In this document: positions 10,230 to 22,538 of the stretch, piece after piece | Layout of the letters: the number at the start of each line of letters is the position of its first letter | Position numbering within the stretch: the stretch's first letter is position 1 | Translations under genes and position numbers: made by a program | The notes under the pieces: generated by a model | The model's input: only the letters and a program-made list of their open reading frames with translations | The model's database searches: none | Told to the model about the DNA's origin: nothing | Origin: Henckelia pumila | Taxonomy: Eukaryota; Streptophyta; Magnoliopsida; Lamiales; Gesneriaceae | DNA: 64,000 nucleotides | Assembly (NCBI RefSeq): GCF_033568475.1 | Contig: NC_133121.1 | Coordinates: forward strand, 131,410,375-131,474,374 | Reading direction: 5' to 3'

Positions 10230-12435
10230 AGTTCGGTCAGAGCTTCTATTTCATAGTATTCTGTTCCGGCATAGATTAGCGGTACAATATGCTTGCTTTC
10301 CTTTTATTTCCGCGAATATTTTGTTCTGCCTGCGATGTGTTCACAATTTTGGTAAGATATTGTTTAATATGTAGTTGACAATAAAAGGAGTTATCAGAAT
10401 CAGTTCACACTCACAGCTGCAATGTATAAGAATGGAACAAATTGTGATGTAGCCATTGCTCTTGTTTTTAGTTTACAAAACATAGTACGAATCAATGATA
10501 TAATAGTTCCTATTGATGACGATAAAGGAGAAACTAAATAAGATTTGTCTGCATATACAAGAACTCAGGAGAGAGTCTTCACTAAATGTTCAAGAGACAA
10601 TTAAGTTGGATTATGTTGGCAACTACGATTTGAACACATTAGGACCTGGTATTTGGAGATCCTTTGAAAACGTTGGCTAGATTATGTTGAATTTCATAGT
10701 GAGATTTGAAAAACTTGAGGGTGTATTTGAATGTGTGAGGAGATTTCAAAACTAGTGTTTGAAACACAGATTTCAAATGACTAGACTGATGAGTGGATTT
10801 GAAATCAAAGCAAGAAAGTATTGGACCAATAAAAGGGATTTCAAATCCCTATTTAATTTGAGCCAAAAGGATATGATGTATTTGAAATCAAATCCCCTCA
10901 CCTTAATGCACTCTAGATCTTATATTGACCGTACATGAGGGATTTGAGTTGTGAGTTTGACACAAAATCATTCTAAATTGTAAATACTCATGCCTAAATG
11001 TAGTGGTGGCGGACCGGCGGTGGCGAGGTTTACATGAATGCTCCCTGTTAATCTTTCTCAATTATTGGTGGGGAAGAAGTTGTAATCCTTGGTTGAAATA
11101 TAAATGATACACATCAATTCATGTTGTGCTCATATTTTAAAATGAGTTGATTTGAAGTTGTTTATGTCTTCATTGTCTTGGTTACCGACATGTCTCATGT
11201 AATGCCTTACTTTTGATCTGTTGACCTCTTGGACTATTTGTCAACAGTTGTCACTGATAGTTATAAACAAAATACCGATTACCCCAAACGAATTGTCACT
11301 AACCATAAAGATAATGGTCAGGGCACTCGGATCTTGAAAAGTTCCCTTTTTTTTCTGCTGCCTGAATTACTCAGCTGGGACTAGAAGTACTAGCTTGGTA
11401 TTATGAGTCTGTCTTTGGAACTTGATAATCAATTGTGGTAATTGCACGCTGTCTATGGCTATTTCGTATTTTCATCGTAGTTGATGCATGTTTCTTTGGG
11501 TGGTCGGTGTGTGCTTTCTCGACAATATGGTCTCATTTTTGATGAGGTCTCTCTGATTCCTTTACTCAAATCTTTCATTCTAACATTCTCAATCGTACTG
11601 TCTTTCTAAGATTTAGATGTATCGGCACTATAATTTAAAAGAACACGAAGTAGTGAGGGCTCATATTCTTGGACAACATATTTAGAACCTAACACATGCG
11701 TTGTGTCTTCTGGCGAAAAATGAAATAACTAATGTGGTTTCTTGTTGTTTTCTATTTGGTTCGTGGTGTAGATTGGAGAATAGTATATGAAATTACTCAT
11801 ATCTGAAAAAAAAAATTCACATTCATTTTGTTTTCAGGTAATGTACATCTCTTAAAGCGGCCTGAGGTATCCCATCACCAATAATGGTCTTGTGAAGTGT
11901 ATGGATGACTGTTCTGTTTAATGACCTAAAAGTGTGGATCTTGCCTTCTCTTCTCTCCCTCTCCCTTGCCCCCCACTGTACTTTTTCGTGTAGCATGAAG
12001 AGTAAGTAATCCTTGTAATTGCATTCGAAAACTTTGTGCTGCAAATTTTGGTCATGATTAATAATTAAAAATGTTTGATGCCTCTCCACACTCGGCATTG
12101 TTGACCACTCTACAGTAATTTACCCTGCAGTTTTCAATTCATGATGTTTTCCCATCTCTCTGTTTTGTACTTGCCCATGTGCTCTGGACGCCGGGACTAT
12201 GAACCCAAATGCAATTTTCAATAAAATATCAAACTTTTCAATCTTAATACTTTAGCAATTAATAAATAATCTAAATAACAATAGCAATAAGGCGAAGCAT
12301 TTGTGAATATTCAGAGAAATTAAAGATGAAAAATGGTTATAGAATTTAAATCGTGATTAATATTAGCTTTTAATTTGACATTCATGATCATTGACCGTTA
12401 ACCTAATAATAAATTGGGTTAGAAAATTACAAACC

Positions 12436-12470
<35 letters not shown>

Positions 12471-12554
12471 GTTTCTTAATGTCATAGAGTTAACTAATAA
12501 TTCTACTACTTGGACCGGTGACTATGATAAGTTGCTCACATTTTACCTAGAACC
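10230..12554. other. 3' UTR of RING gene and intergenic DNA
   Basis: The first 150-200 bases are the RING gene 3' UTR. Beyond, apart from the foldback element at 10719-10913 and a TA tract at about 12442-12470, I see no coding exons, RNA genes or transposon termini. Confidence 0.5.
10719..10913. repeat. Small inverted-repeat (MITE-like) element
   Basis: The left edge (GGGTGTATTTGAATGTGTGA then GGAGATTT) is mirrored by the right edge, which on the other strand reads GAGTGCATT...GTGAGGGGATTT. Repeated GATTTCAAAT words fill the interior. About 195 bp, non-coding; no target duplication found. Confidence 0.4.
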
Positions 12555-12862
12555 GTCAAAGCGGATCGGGCCAATCCACAACCTACCAAAAAACCCGTTG
12601 GCGGGGTGGGGCGATCCGGCCCACTATTTAGGCAGGTTGGGAAATTATCAACCCAACCAACCTATTTGGCAGTGTGGGGTGGGTCGACCCGCTAATTTTT
12701 AGTTATATTTGGCGGTTTTTGACGGGTTGGCTTACAATCCATCACAACCCATCACTTGACGGGACGAGGAGTCGACCCATTATTTAGGTGAGTTGAGAAT
12801 TTGTCAACTAAACCTGCCTATATAGCGGGACGAGTCAATCCAATGAGTTCGACTCACTTTGA
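12555..12862. repeat. GC-rich dispersed repeat, copy 1
   Basis: GC-rich sequence with GGCGGG/CAACCC words, related along its length to 37868-38205. Both copies contain two internal subunits, each with a CCCA(C/T)TATTTAGG...TCAAC...CTAT core about 150-170 bases apart. It has no open frame and no obvious termini. Class is unknown to me. It is cut at its right end by the insertion at 12863. Confidence 0.65.
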
Positions 12863-13614
12863 GAGCATGCCCAATGGGCGATCAAGTTGGGGCGATCAAA
12901 CCAACTTGATCGCCCATTAATTCTCGCCCCCTCCAAGGGGCGAGAATACCGCACGCGGAAGTTTCCGCGTGCGGTGAAGATGGTGGGCACCGCGCGGTGA
13001 AGCCCACCAATCTTGTTTTTCTTTTTTTTTTAATTTTTTTTAAACATGGATCAACAGATCAGATCATTTTAACCATTATTTTAATTTTAAAAAATGATTT
13101 TAATTAAAAATAAATTAAATGAATTATAAAAAAAATCAAAAAAAATCAGAATAATTAATAAAAAAATAAAAAAACCAACGGTTATATTTTTCATAATCCA
13201 TGAAATTTTCAATAAATACACTATTTTTTCATTTTTTTTTATTTACTTGTGTCAAGTTTAATTCATGTATCTTTTTTTCATGTGTTTTTTTATTTTGGAA
13301 TATTTTGTAATGCTTTTAAAATTGTGTGTTTTTTGTTTTAAAAATATTATTTTAAATTTTTTATATTCATGTTCATTTTTTATGTAATTTTTAAATTTAA
13401 TTATATTTATTTTTAATTTATTATATTTATGTGTATTTTTATTGTGTTTTAAAAACATTATTTAATGGATTAAAAAAATATTATTTCAACATCACCATCA
13501 CTACATCACCATATTATTATAGGAACAGATAATGAAGTTATCAACGTTGACATCATCATGCGATCAAGTTATCAATTTCATCACATGAACTTTCTCACAT
13601 CCTTGTATATGCTC
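12863..13614. mobile_element. PIF/Harbinger-like non-autonomous element
   Basis: A 752-bp segment starting GAGCATGCCCAATGG and ending ...TATATGCTC, flanked by TGA on both sides (12860-12862 and 13615-13617). The left end carries a strong hairpin (ATCAAGTTGGGGCGATC with its complement; then GCACGCGGAAG/CTTCCGCGTGC). Comparison with the uninterrupted repeat copy at 37868-38205, which continues ...CACTTTGA then unrelated bases, places the insertion just after CACTTTGA. The interior is extremely AT-rich with no transposase. Confidence 0.6.
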
Positions 13615-14142
13615 TGACAACTCTAATTTTAACCGGCAAAAGTATTGTCTTTAGAGGCAAGTATGCAAAAAAGAAAAAAAGAAAAGAAAAAAAGAAGTGT
13701 TTTACAAGCAACCATGCAAAATAAAAAAATGAAAAGAAAGAAAGAAAAAAAGTAGTGATCGATTGAATGTAATATAAAATATAATTCTATGAGAAATAAA
13801 ATATCGTGTAAAATATAAGTTGGAATAATGTTCTATCTAATTCTGTATTTGAATTAATTTTTTTGTACAAAAATAGGGTTATTATAAAAAATTGATTTTA
13901 ATATTAAAAAATCAATATGCTTCACATATATCTCATTTAATTTAATATTAGTAGTTCAGTGCATGTTTTGCGTATTTATACAGATCAATTTTTTATGAAA
14001 AAAATAGAGCGTAAAATTTTAAAAATGCAAAAAAATAAATGTTTTTGTTTCGAAACATAGTATATACATTAATTTTATAATGATGAGTGATTTTATTTGA
14101 AGGAATATTTGAGTGTTTTTAAATACACCTAAAAGGCTAGTC

Positions 14143-14175
<33 letters not shown>

Positions 14176-14203
14176 TTTAAATGGTTTCTTGACGAGGTTA
14201 ATT
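13615..14203. other. AT-rich intergenic stretch with (ATT)n
   Basis: Holds A/G-rich runs near 13660-13750 and an (ATT)n microsatellite at about 14137-14175. No gene seen. Confidence 0.6.
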
Positions 14204-14474
14204 TGTTGGGAAAAAAATAAAGAATTTTCAAACTCCAAACTCAAAATTTATCAAATTCTACACTTTATAAAATTTTTCTCTCTTCACAATTGTGTTTTTC
14301 TACACAAATGGAGAGACCTATTTATAGATCTCAATTGGAGATTAGTCAAAAATTAATACATCATTAATTACATCATCACACACTAATTTTCAATATTTTA
14401 CAACTCAATTTTCAACTTTCAACCTTCAACATTCAACAATAAATAATAATATATATTTATATATATTTTCAACA
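14204..14474 (-). repeat. Solo or remnant copia LTR
   Basis: Read on the minus strand it begins TGTTGAAAATATA and carries AAAATTAGTGTGTGATGATG, then GAGATCTATAAATAGGTCT and GTGTAGAAAAACACAATT. These are the conserved blocks, including the TATA box, of the LTRs at 30280-30517 and 37574-37811. It ends ...CCCAACA. Divergence is clearly higher than between those two, so this is an older or sister-family relic. No internal region adjoins it and no 5-bp duplication is obvious. It lies immediately upstream of the citrate synthase gene. Confidence 0.7.
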
Positions 14475-14519
14475 GTTCGGAGATAGTAAGAGATATTTAC
14501 AAAATCGTGTCACAATCAG

Positions 14520-14641
14520 CACGATTTCACCGGTCTGTACCTACATTTTTTGGAAGTCAAATAAATGGAGGCGCATAAACAGAAAACAAAACACAGAAGA
14601 ATTATACAAATCTAGAATCGCCAGCCGTTGATCATCATCAA
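14520..14641 (+). promoter_or_regulatory. Probable 5' untranslated first exon of citrate synthase
   Basis: A purine-rich leader-like segment ends CATCATCAA before a GTAAGG donor at 14642. The matching acceptor is TTTGATGCAG at 15394-15403, with an ACTAAC branch-point-like word at 15386. The exon resumes at 15404, 23 bases before the start codon. An intron in the 5' UTR is common in plant housekeeping genes. The transcription start itself is not determined; I infer it lies around 14500-14560. Confidence 0.5.
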
Positions 14642-15426
14642 GTAAGGCCTTTTACTCGTTCCTTCTTTCACAACTCGCACGATTTGGCCAATACAGTACT
14701 CATTTCCGTCACGTCTCTTGCTTTATCCTCATCTATTTCTTTGTTTTCTGGATTAATTTGTCATTTTTTTAAAAAAATTTTGGTTGCTATTTCGAAGTAT
14801 TGAGCGTTGAGTTTCTTCGCTTTTCGCGGCAAGCATCTGGACGAATTTTTAGTTATTCACTTTGTTGAGCTGATCGAATTGGTAAATCTGATCTTTTGAA
14901 GCCAATGTTTATAAGCTTCACTTGGTTATTGTGCTCTGATATCTATTCTTTGAGTCACATTTGATTGCAATTTACTTTATAATTTGCGATAATTTGAAGT
15001 ACCGGCATTCACTTTTTGAGGTAATAATCATGTAGAATTTTCAGGCTGATAGTTTCCAATGTTTATGTTTGGTCCACTGATCTGCTGAAAAATCTCTGAA
15101 CGTTCTAATTTAAAATGAATATATAGAAGCTTTATCGTGATTCATGCGTTGTAATATCTGCTCTGATGTGGTAATTTGTTGTTTGCGTTTTTTTTTTAAA
15201 TTCAGTGTCTGGACGATTTTATGTCTATCATTGTCTACTTCTATCTTTTGCTTGGGTCATTTGATGAAAATCTATATAAATTCAATTTTCATAATGAATG
15301 GTTTGAAGCTTTACAGTGATTGTGCATGAAATTAGATGTGCTAGTTTTGAGTCATTTTTGTCTAAAGTAATCGATTCTTTTGGTACTAACTGATTTGATG
15401 CAGTACAATTTTGGTTTCGGTGTGCA

Positions 15427-18400
15427 ATGGTGTTCTATAAAAGCATTTCTCTATTATCCAGGCTGCGTTCACGAGCCGTAAGTAATTTTTAGAGACTTGG
15501 CTGCTGTCTATTATTTTTCTTGCAGTTGTGTTCATGTACAAAGTACAGAAGATGTGGAATAGTTGATTTTATATGATAAAATTGATCTGTTTATATGTTG
15601 TATAAACAACAGATTCAGCAGCCAGGTCTCAGCACTTCTGTTCGCTGGCTTCAAATCCAAACCTCCTCTGATGTTGTAAGCATTCTGTCAGTAAGCAGTT
15701 ATTTAATTTGTAGTTCCCACTTAGATCAGTGAACATGAGATGATCTTCTGTAGTGGATATTTTATTGATTTGTCGCAGATATCAGTCATTTTTTGGCAGT
15801 TCAGTGGCATTCAGATGTCTGTGCTCCAATTTCAGCAGTAGAATTATAAGAAACAGCTTAGGATAAAATTCAAATTTAATTTGTTTCTTACAATCTATTG
15901 TGGTAATATGTGGTTTGAAACTTTTGTGTGCTAGGGTAAGAAGGAAAAGATAAAAATTTGAATTTGTTTTTTCCTATGCTTACTATGCTCATTAGGTATA
16001 ATTAGGAGGAAAAGAGCAGGTTTTTAGGTGGATATGAGCTCATTTATCTATAACAGCATGGATAGTTAAGAGCCATGACGATATTGTTGATCCTCGGTGT
16101 TTAAAATTGTTTTATGTATAGATCATTTCGTTGCTAGGAAGAATCCTATAATGATTTGGGGATGTTAGTCAGTGTGGACTACTTTTCTAAGATTATAAAT
16201 TCTTACAAACTAGTGGTATGATATACCCACTGGAATAGAAATAGTGCTACTGCAGAGGGAAAAACCATGCTTAAAATTTGGTGTTATGTGATCTGGGATG
16301 AAACTGGTTTAAAAGGGTTCTTGAATTGCATAATATTTTTTTGAGTTCCACTCATTGCCAAATGTTTAAATCCTCGCGTTGTTTTAGTTTTCATGTTGAA
16401 AGCTAAATTAATTGTTGGTACTCATGCTGTTTTTGCTACCGACCTTTTCTAGGATCTCCATTCTCAGCTGAAGGAGTTGATTCCAGAACAGCAGGTACTT
16501 TTACCAGTAATATGTTAATTACAAATTAAAATAACTGAAAACGGATGGACAGATATCTGACCATGTACTTGCACACTTGTTTGATAGTTTTTTTACTTTG
16601 ATGAATTGATCAAACTACCGATGTCGGAAGGGATTTTGATGGGATGATGTTAACTGCACCCTCCTTTTTTGTCCACAGGAACGCCTAAAAAAACTTAAGT
16701 CTGAACACGGAAAGGTTCATCTGGGAAACATCACAGTCGATATGGTCTGTTTTTTTTGCAGTTATTTTTTCCTCTCAGTTATTTTATGGTGATAGGGAAG
16801 TTGACAGCTTGTAAAAATTGTGTTTGCAAATTTACAAAGGTACTTGGTGGGATGAGGGGAATGACTGGATTATTGTGGGAAACCTCGTTGCTTGACCCAG
16901 AAGAGGTAAATTACTGGCTCGATTTAAGATTGTTATCCATGCAGTTCTGAGTATTTAAGGCTCATGGCTTGCAGAATTAGTAACTCCTTGTAAAGTAGGT
17001 TGTTTAGTGTTTAATTACAAATGTGTATCACTGTTCAAATCATCCATTCAGGGAATTCGTTTTCGAGGTTTGTCTATTCCTGAATGTCAAAAGTTGTTAC
17101 CTGCTGCGAAGCATGGTGGAGAACCATTGCCTGAGGGTCTCCTCTGGCTACTTTTAACAGGGAAGGTTGGCTGCTAAACGCCTTCAGTGCATTTTTTTTT
17201 ATCTCTGCTTTATTTTTCCTGGAAAGTACAAGTATTGCCTATTAATTTGTATGTTCAGTTAGCTAGTAGTTTCGTTTTCTCGACTGCTCAGAAGTTGGTT
17301 TGCCGTTGACCTTCTGATTGACTTGCTGTGCTTTTCAGATTCCGCTATGCTCTTTTGACATGTTTAAAAATTACTCATTTTGTGTTTTTCACTAACCTGA
17401 TTTAGGTTCCAACAGAAGAACAAGTGAGTTCGCTGTCAAAGGATCTGAGAAGTCGTGCTATTGTCCCAGGTTCCTAAATCCACAAATTTACCTCGAACTG
17501 CTTATCCTATGATCTCACATAAGAGGCTTCAAACAAACTTGCCTTATGTATACATCAAACTCTAAAATCTGTTTATGATATGAGATGCCTAATCATTTCA
17601 TTCAATCCAATCAAGTTTTTTGTTTATGCAAATTGATTTCTCAATGAGAAGAAAGCTCCTTCACTTCATATGCTGTGTTATTTTTATTCACCACTTTCTT
17701 TTTTTGTCTTTGAGGTTTTTGTGTCTGTTTTCATGCAAGTTTATAGTGTTTATATATGCCAGGAAATTATTCCATCTTTGAATTCTCATACTTGATTGCA
17801 GATCATGTGTACAAAACTATTGATGCTTTACCCGTTACTGCTCATCCGATGACTCAGTTTGCTACTGGTGTCATGGCTCTTCAGGTGGATTGATGAATTG
17901 CTGTATTTATTTGGCCATGAGTTATGTTTCGTAGCTGGTCTTGATAGCCTGCATTTTTTTTTATTTATTTGGTAATACTAGTAATAGTGCTAACTGAGGG
18001 AGCGAAAGAAAAGAATCAGGTTTGTGGTAATGTAGCTGGTCTGGAGTTTCCTTATGGGAGTAATGAGACACTCGGATATGAATGATACATAATTCCTGAC
18101 TTCTTGTGCTGTATGATTACAGAAAGCATTTAGCAGTGATATCTTGGATAAACTTTAATTCTTGGTTAAATGCTGATTGTTTCTTCTTCCTTTAACAAGA
18201 TGGCTCATAGACTTAGTGGCTTAAATACTCTCTTTTGGGCTTGTTCTATATGATGTATTTTAAATCTTTTCTTTTTGTTCAAGATGTGATTATATTTCTT
18301 GCTTATGTAGTAATACTGTAATAATTTATGGAAAGATTTCACGATTCTTGATTTTATTTAAGAAGTTATTGACTGAAAATTCACTCACATGTTTCATGAA

Positions 18401-21400
18401 GGTTCAAAGTGAATTTCAGAAGGCATATGAGAAAGGGATCCACAAATCTAAGTAAGTTTTTTTCTAAGATTTTGTGTTCTGACTTTAGCTTCATTTTGTA
18501 TTTTGATGCTACTGGTTTGACCTTCAGGTATTGGGAACCAGCATACGAGGACTCCCTTAATTTGATTGCTCAAGTTCCCATTGTAGCTTCATATGTCTAC
18601 CGCAGGTTGATAGTTGGAATTTAACCTTGTGTAACTGAACTCATTAATTTATTGCATTTGTATGCATATCTTTATCTGTAAAAGTTGATAGTCTTCTGAT
18701 CAATTTTTTTGGGTAATTGTATGCATCATTTTCACGTAAATGTTGTTTGAAATTGTGAAGGATGTATAAGAATGGAGAAGTTATACCAATGGATGACTCC
18801 CTTGACTATGGTGGAAATTTCGCCCACATGTTGGGCTTTGATGATCCGGCCATGCTAGAGCTTATGAGGCTTTATGTCACCATTCATAGGTGTGTTAAGT
18901 GATTTACACCACGACATGCATTTTCGCTTACTGATTCTGAATCGGCTTATGTGGAACAATATTTGTGCTTTTTGTTCAGTGATCATGAAGGTGGGAATGT
19001 TAGTGCCCATACTGGTCATCTGGTAAGTGGTTTTCTATTCCTATGATTCATATGTAAATGATTTTAACGATTCATGATATTTTCGATCTTTTTTTTCTGG
19101 CATTTAGGACATAAATTTTTTGCAATTACCTTTGTTCCCTTGGATTTTGTTTACTGCTCGACAAATTGTCTTATCATTGTCAGGTTGCGAGTGCCCTCTC
19201 AGATCCATATCTATCATTTGCTGCTGCATTAAATGGTCTAGCTGGTCCACTTCATGGTTTGGCTAATCAGGTGCTAAAATGTTTCTGATTTGTGGGTGTG
19301 GCATGCATTGCTTAATTGTCATTTATGATGCTGAAGTGATTGATCTATTCACTTCTTGCGATAATTTTGTAAGAGAAACTTCTAAAAAAAATTTATGTTT
19401 TCTATCTGACCATCAAATTGATTTGAATATATTACGTATTAATTATGAAACTGATTTTTACAACTGAATTTTACCCTTTGCTTCTCTTGGTGCATAAAAG
19501 GATCAATACCATCAAAGAACAATTATAGGTAATGTAAAAGTTGGACTTGTGGTGATGTTGTGCTATGTGGACTTTTGCTTGTTAATTAGTTAGTATTTAC
19601 TTCGTAGGATTGTATGGGGCATACTTCAGAAACATATTGTCATATTACATATGGCTTCTCCTTTTACTCAAAAATGTTCGTAAATCAGTACAGTGGAACT
19701 TAGAAAACATTTCCCTTTTCCAAAGACTATGTTTGTTTCTCCTTCTATTATGGGGAAACGTAGATAATATTATCTTGTATATAAAAACTTACATTTCGTG
19801 GATTCATTTGGAGGGCATGCGACTAAAAGATTTTTTTATGAAAATTAGAGGCCATAATTCATATCCCATGAAATATATGAAAGTGCAAGGTCGTGAGCTT
19901 AATTTCTTAGAAGGCCAATGATGTTATATCATTCTATGATATTGTATGGTTAATTTCCTTGGCCAATGAAGTTATATTTCTCACATATGTAATGAAAATA
20001 CACATGCTTGAAAAAATTAAGCTGAGCATTTTCAAGCATGAGGTATTTCACTGCACGAGTAATCATTGAAGGTTTCTTTATTGCATTTCTTAAAAATTGT
20101 CAAATATTGTGGACTCCTTTTTCTGGTAGCAAGCAGAGGTTCTTATATCTCATTGGCTGCTCTCTTTGGTTATTGCAGGAGGTGTTACTGTGGATTAAAT
20201 CTGTCGTAAAAGAGTGTGGGGAGAATGTTAGCAAGGAAAATTTGAAAGACTATGTATGGAAAACATTGAACAGTGGCAAGGTAGTGTGTGACTATTCTTG
20301 AAATTGTTAATCTGACTTTATGTGAGAATGCGCATGTTAACAAGCTTCCTGTTTGTCAGAATTGCTTCGTTTTTTATAACTAAATGTAGATCCATTTTAT
20401 CTTGAATTTCTTTTCATTCGACTTGTTGTTTACTTGTTAAAAATAGCTGCAATTTCCCGTATGTTGACACACTATTTCTTTACCTTGCCATTTTAGCTCA
20501 AAAGTAGTTGAAGCTCGAGTGATCTTATTTATGAATTACTAACAGAATCTCCATTATTAGCCTTAGTAGTGATGAACTTGAACTTTCCACGGGAAAAAAT
20601 AACTTTCATTTGAACTCTTGTTACCGTGACTGTTTGGGGGAAGAGAAATACAATATGCAAACCTTATCCTATCTCATCTGGATTAATATCGACATGATAT
20701 ACTAATAACACAAAATTGAAACAAGCGTTGAAGCTCGCCAAATAGTCTTGTAAACCGAAGGAGTTTTCTGTCTTAGTTTCAGATATGTACAGTGCAAACT
20801 TTACTGTCTCTTTTTTCCTCACCGTTTAAGAATTTCACGCGTCTTTGTTCCTTAATACTAAATTGAATTGTTGACTTTGTCACACCTGCTGTGCTTCTTT
20901 TGTTTATCTTTTTTTGGCTTATTTCTTTTATATCTTCTCTATTTGGGGTGGAGGGTAGCAGCAAGCTGGAGAGCAAATAATATAGGAATGATGGAAAAGC
21001 TTCAATCTCCCAATTTTATTCTTAATGTGACTTTCTCATCTCATATTGGTATTGAAGGTTGTTCCTGGATTTGGGCACGGAGTTCTGCGCAAGACAGATC
21101 CAAGATACACATGCCAGAGAGAATTTGCTCTGAAGCATTTGCCTGATGATCCACTATTTAAACTGGTTTATCTTTAGCCTTAAAAACATATAGTTGTCCT
21201 TTGAGGCTCGAAATTGTTCGTTCTTTTGTGTAACCTTCATTTTATTTCCAATGTAGGTTTCACATCTTTATGAAGTGGTACCCCCTATACTGTTGGAGCT
21301 AGGCAAGGTAAGTGGTGACTATTCTACAACAGGAAATTTCTTGTATGCAGTGATAACCATCTGGGCATGTGATTGAGTTTCTTTATATAGCCTCAAAAAG

Positions 21401-22228
21401 ATTAGACGTCAAATTAGTTAGAGAGGATGAAATAGAGTTTCAACTTGCGGATTACAATATCAAAATTAGGTCCGGTTGATTCAATGAATGGTAATTCCTG
21501 TCTAAAGACAGTGGAAGTTGCAACATTATGAATTGTGAAAACTGACTCTTTTCTATTTTTCAATTTTCATTATAAAAGTAAGCCAATCTCCTGTTTACAT
21601 GTTCATCTTGTGGACTTGGTTTTGAACATAATCTCTATTCCATCTCACAGTGGAATAGTTTTCTCGTTCTTGCATTATCTGGTTGAAACCATACTCTTAA
21701 TGAACCTCTGAGCCTCTCAGTTTGTGGACCTTTTCCTGTTATTCGCCTCTTTCTCATCCGACTTTTGTAGGTAAAAAATCCTTGGCCCAATGTAGACGCC
21801 CATAGTGGAGTGTTGCTTAATTACTATGGCCTAACGGAAGCAAGGTACAAATTTCATATTCTCCAATATAGAATAGCTCTCCATCCTTGTCCGTTTTAAT
21901 ACTTACCCAAAGTAAAAAAAAAAAAAAAAGAAAAAAAGACAGGATTATGCATGTAACGATCTTTCTATTATTCCGACAGATATTTCACTGTTCTCTTTGG
22001 TGTGTCAAGAGCTATTGGCATTTGTGCACAGGTTATGTTTCCATATCAGTCTTCCTCTTATTAGTATTTCTTTATTTTCCATATGTAAATTAAACTGAGA
22101 TTGTTTCTATTACTGTTTTTTTTGCTTAGCTTATATGGGATCGAGCCCTGGGATTACCCCTAGAGAGGCCGAAGAGTGTTACAATGGAATGGATTGAAAG
22201 CTACAGCAAGAAAGCAGCTTCCGCTTGA
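15427..22228 (+). CDS. CSY4-like: Citrate synthase, mitochondrial
   Basis: Condenses oxaloacetate and acetyl-CoA to citrate in the mitochondrial matrix. Nineteen coding exons with GT-AG borders give 473 residues, the size of Arabidopsis CSY4: 15427-15477, 15613-15675, 16453-16494, 16679-16744, 16840-16905, 17052-17165, 17406-17469, 17802-17884, 18402-18451, 18528-18605, 18761-18889, 18980-19022, 19184-19270, 20179-20280, 21058-21165, 21257-21307, 21771-21844, 21980-22031 and 22130-22228. The N-terminus ([17 protein letters not shown], then [15 protein letters not shown]) is Arg/Ser-rich, as for a matrix-targeting peptide. The catalytic set is present: His in PLHGLAN (exon 13), His in [13 protein letters not shown] (exon 15) and Asp in VDAHSG (exon 17). 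The last exon ends SYSKKAASA. No breaks; it looks functional. Introns 13 and 14 are longest (about 0.9 and 0.8 kb). A LINE sits 272 bases after the stop. Confidence 0.97.
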
Positions 22229-22538
22229 AGTTTCACAGAACTCTGCGGAATTATAACAACTCCAATAATGAATGCTTGGGAAAAGCATAATTTTTTTGTC
22301 GGAAATGTAACAAGTTATTTCTCATTACATTGTTGATTTGGGAAGTAGAATCTACTAATACCCCAAATTTTGAATGCCATCCAATGCATGAAAATTTCTG
22401 TGTACTTGGTACAAAAACAGGCATGTTCCACATTTTCATACGCTTGTCGGAATCCCTTCACCCGTGGGGGATCCATCCTCAAATCGACTTGGATAGACAT
22501 TTTTTTTTTTTTTTTTTTTTGAAAAAGAGAAACATCTA

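Noticed and set aside
14198-14480. Target-site duplication for the copia LTR relic
   Set aside because: The flanks TAATT and GTTCG do not match.
19279-20301. Open frames within citrate synthase introns 13-14
   Set aside because: They are intron sequence, or read across exon 14 into introns; the spliced frame explains the coding signal.
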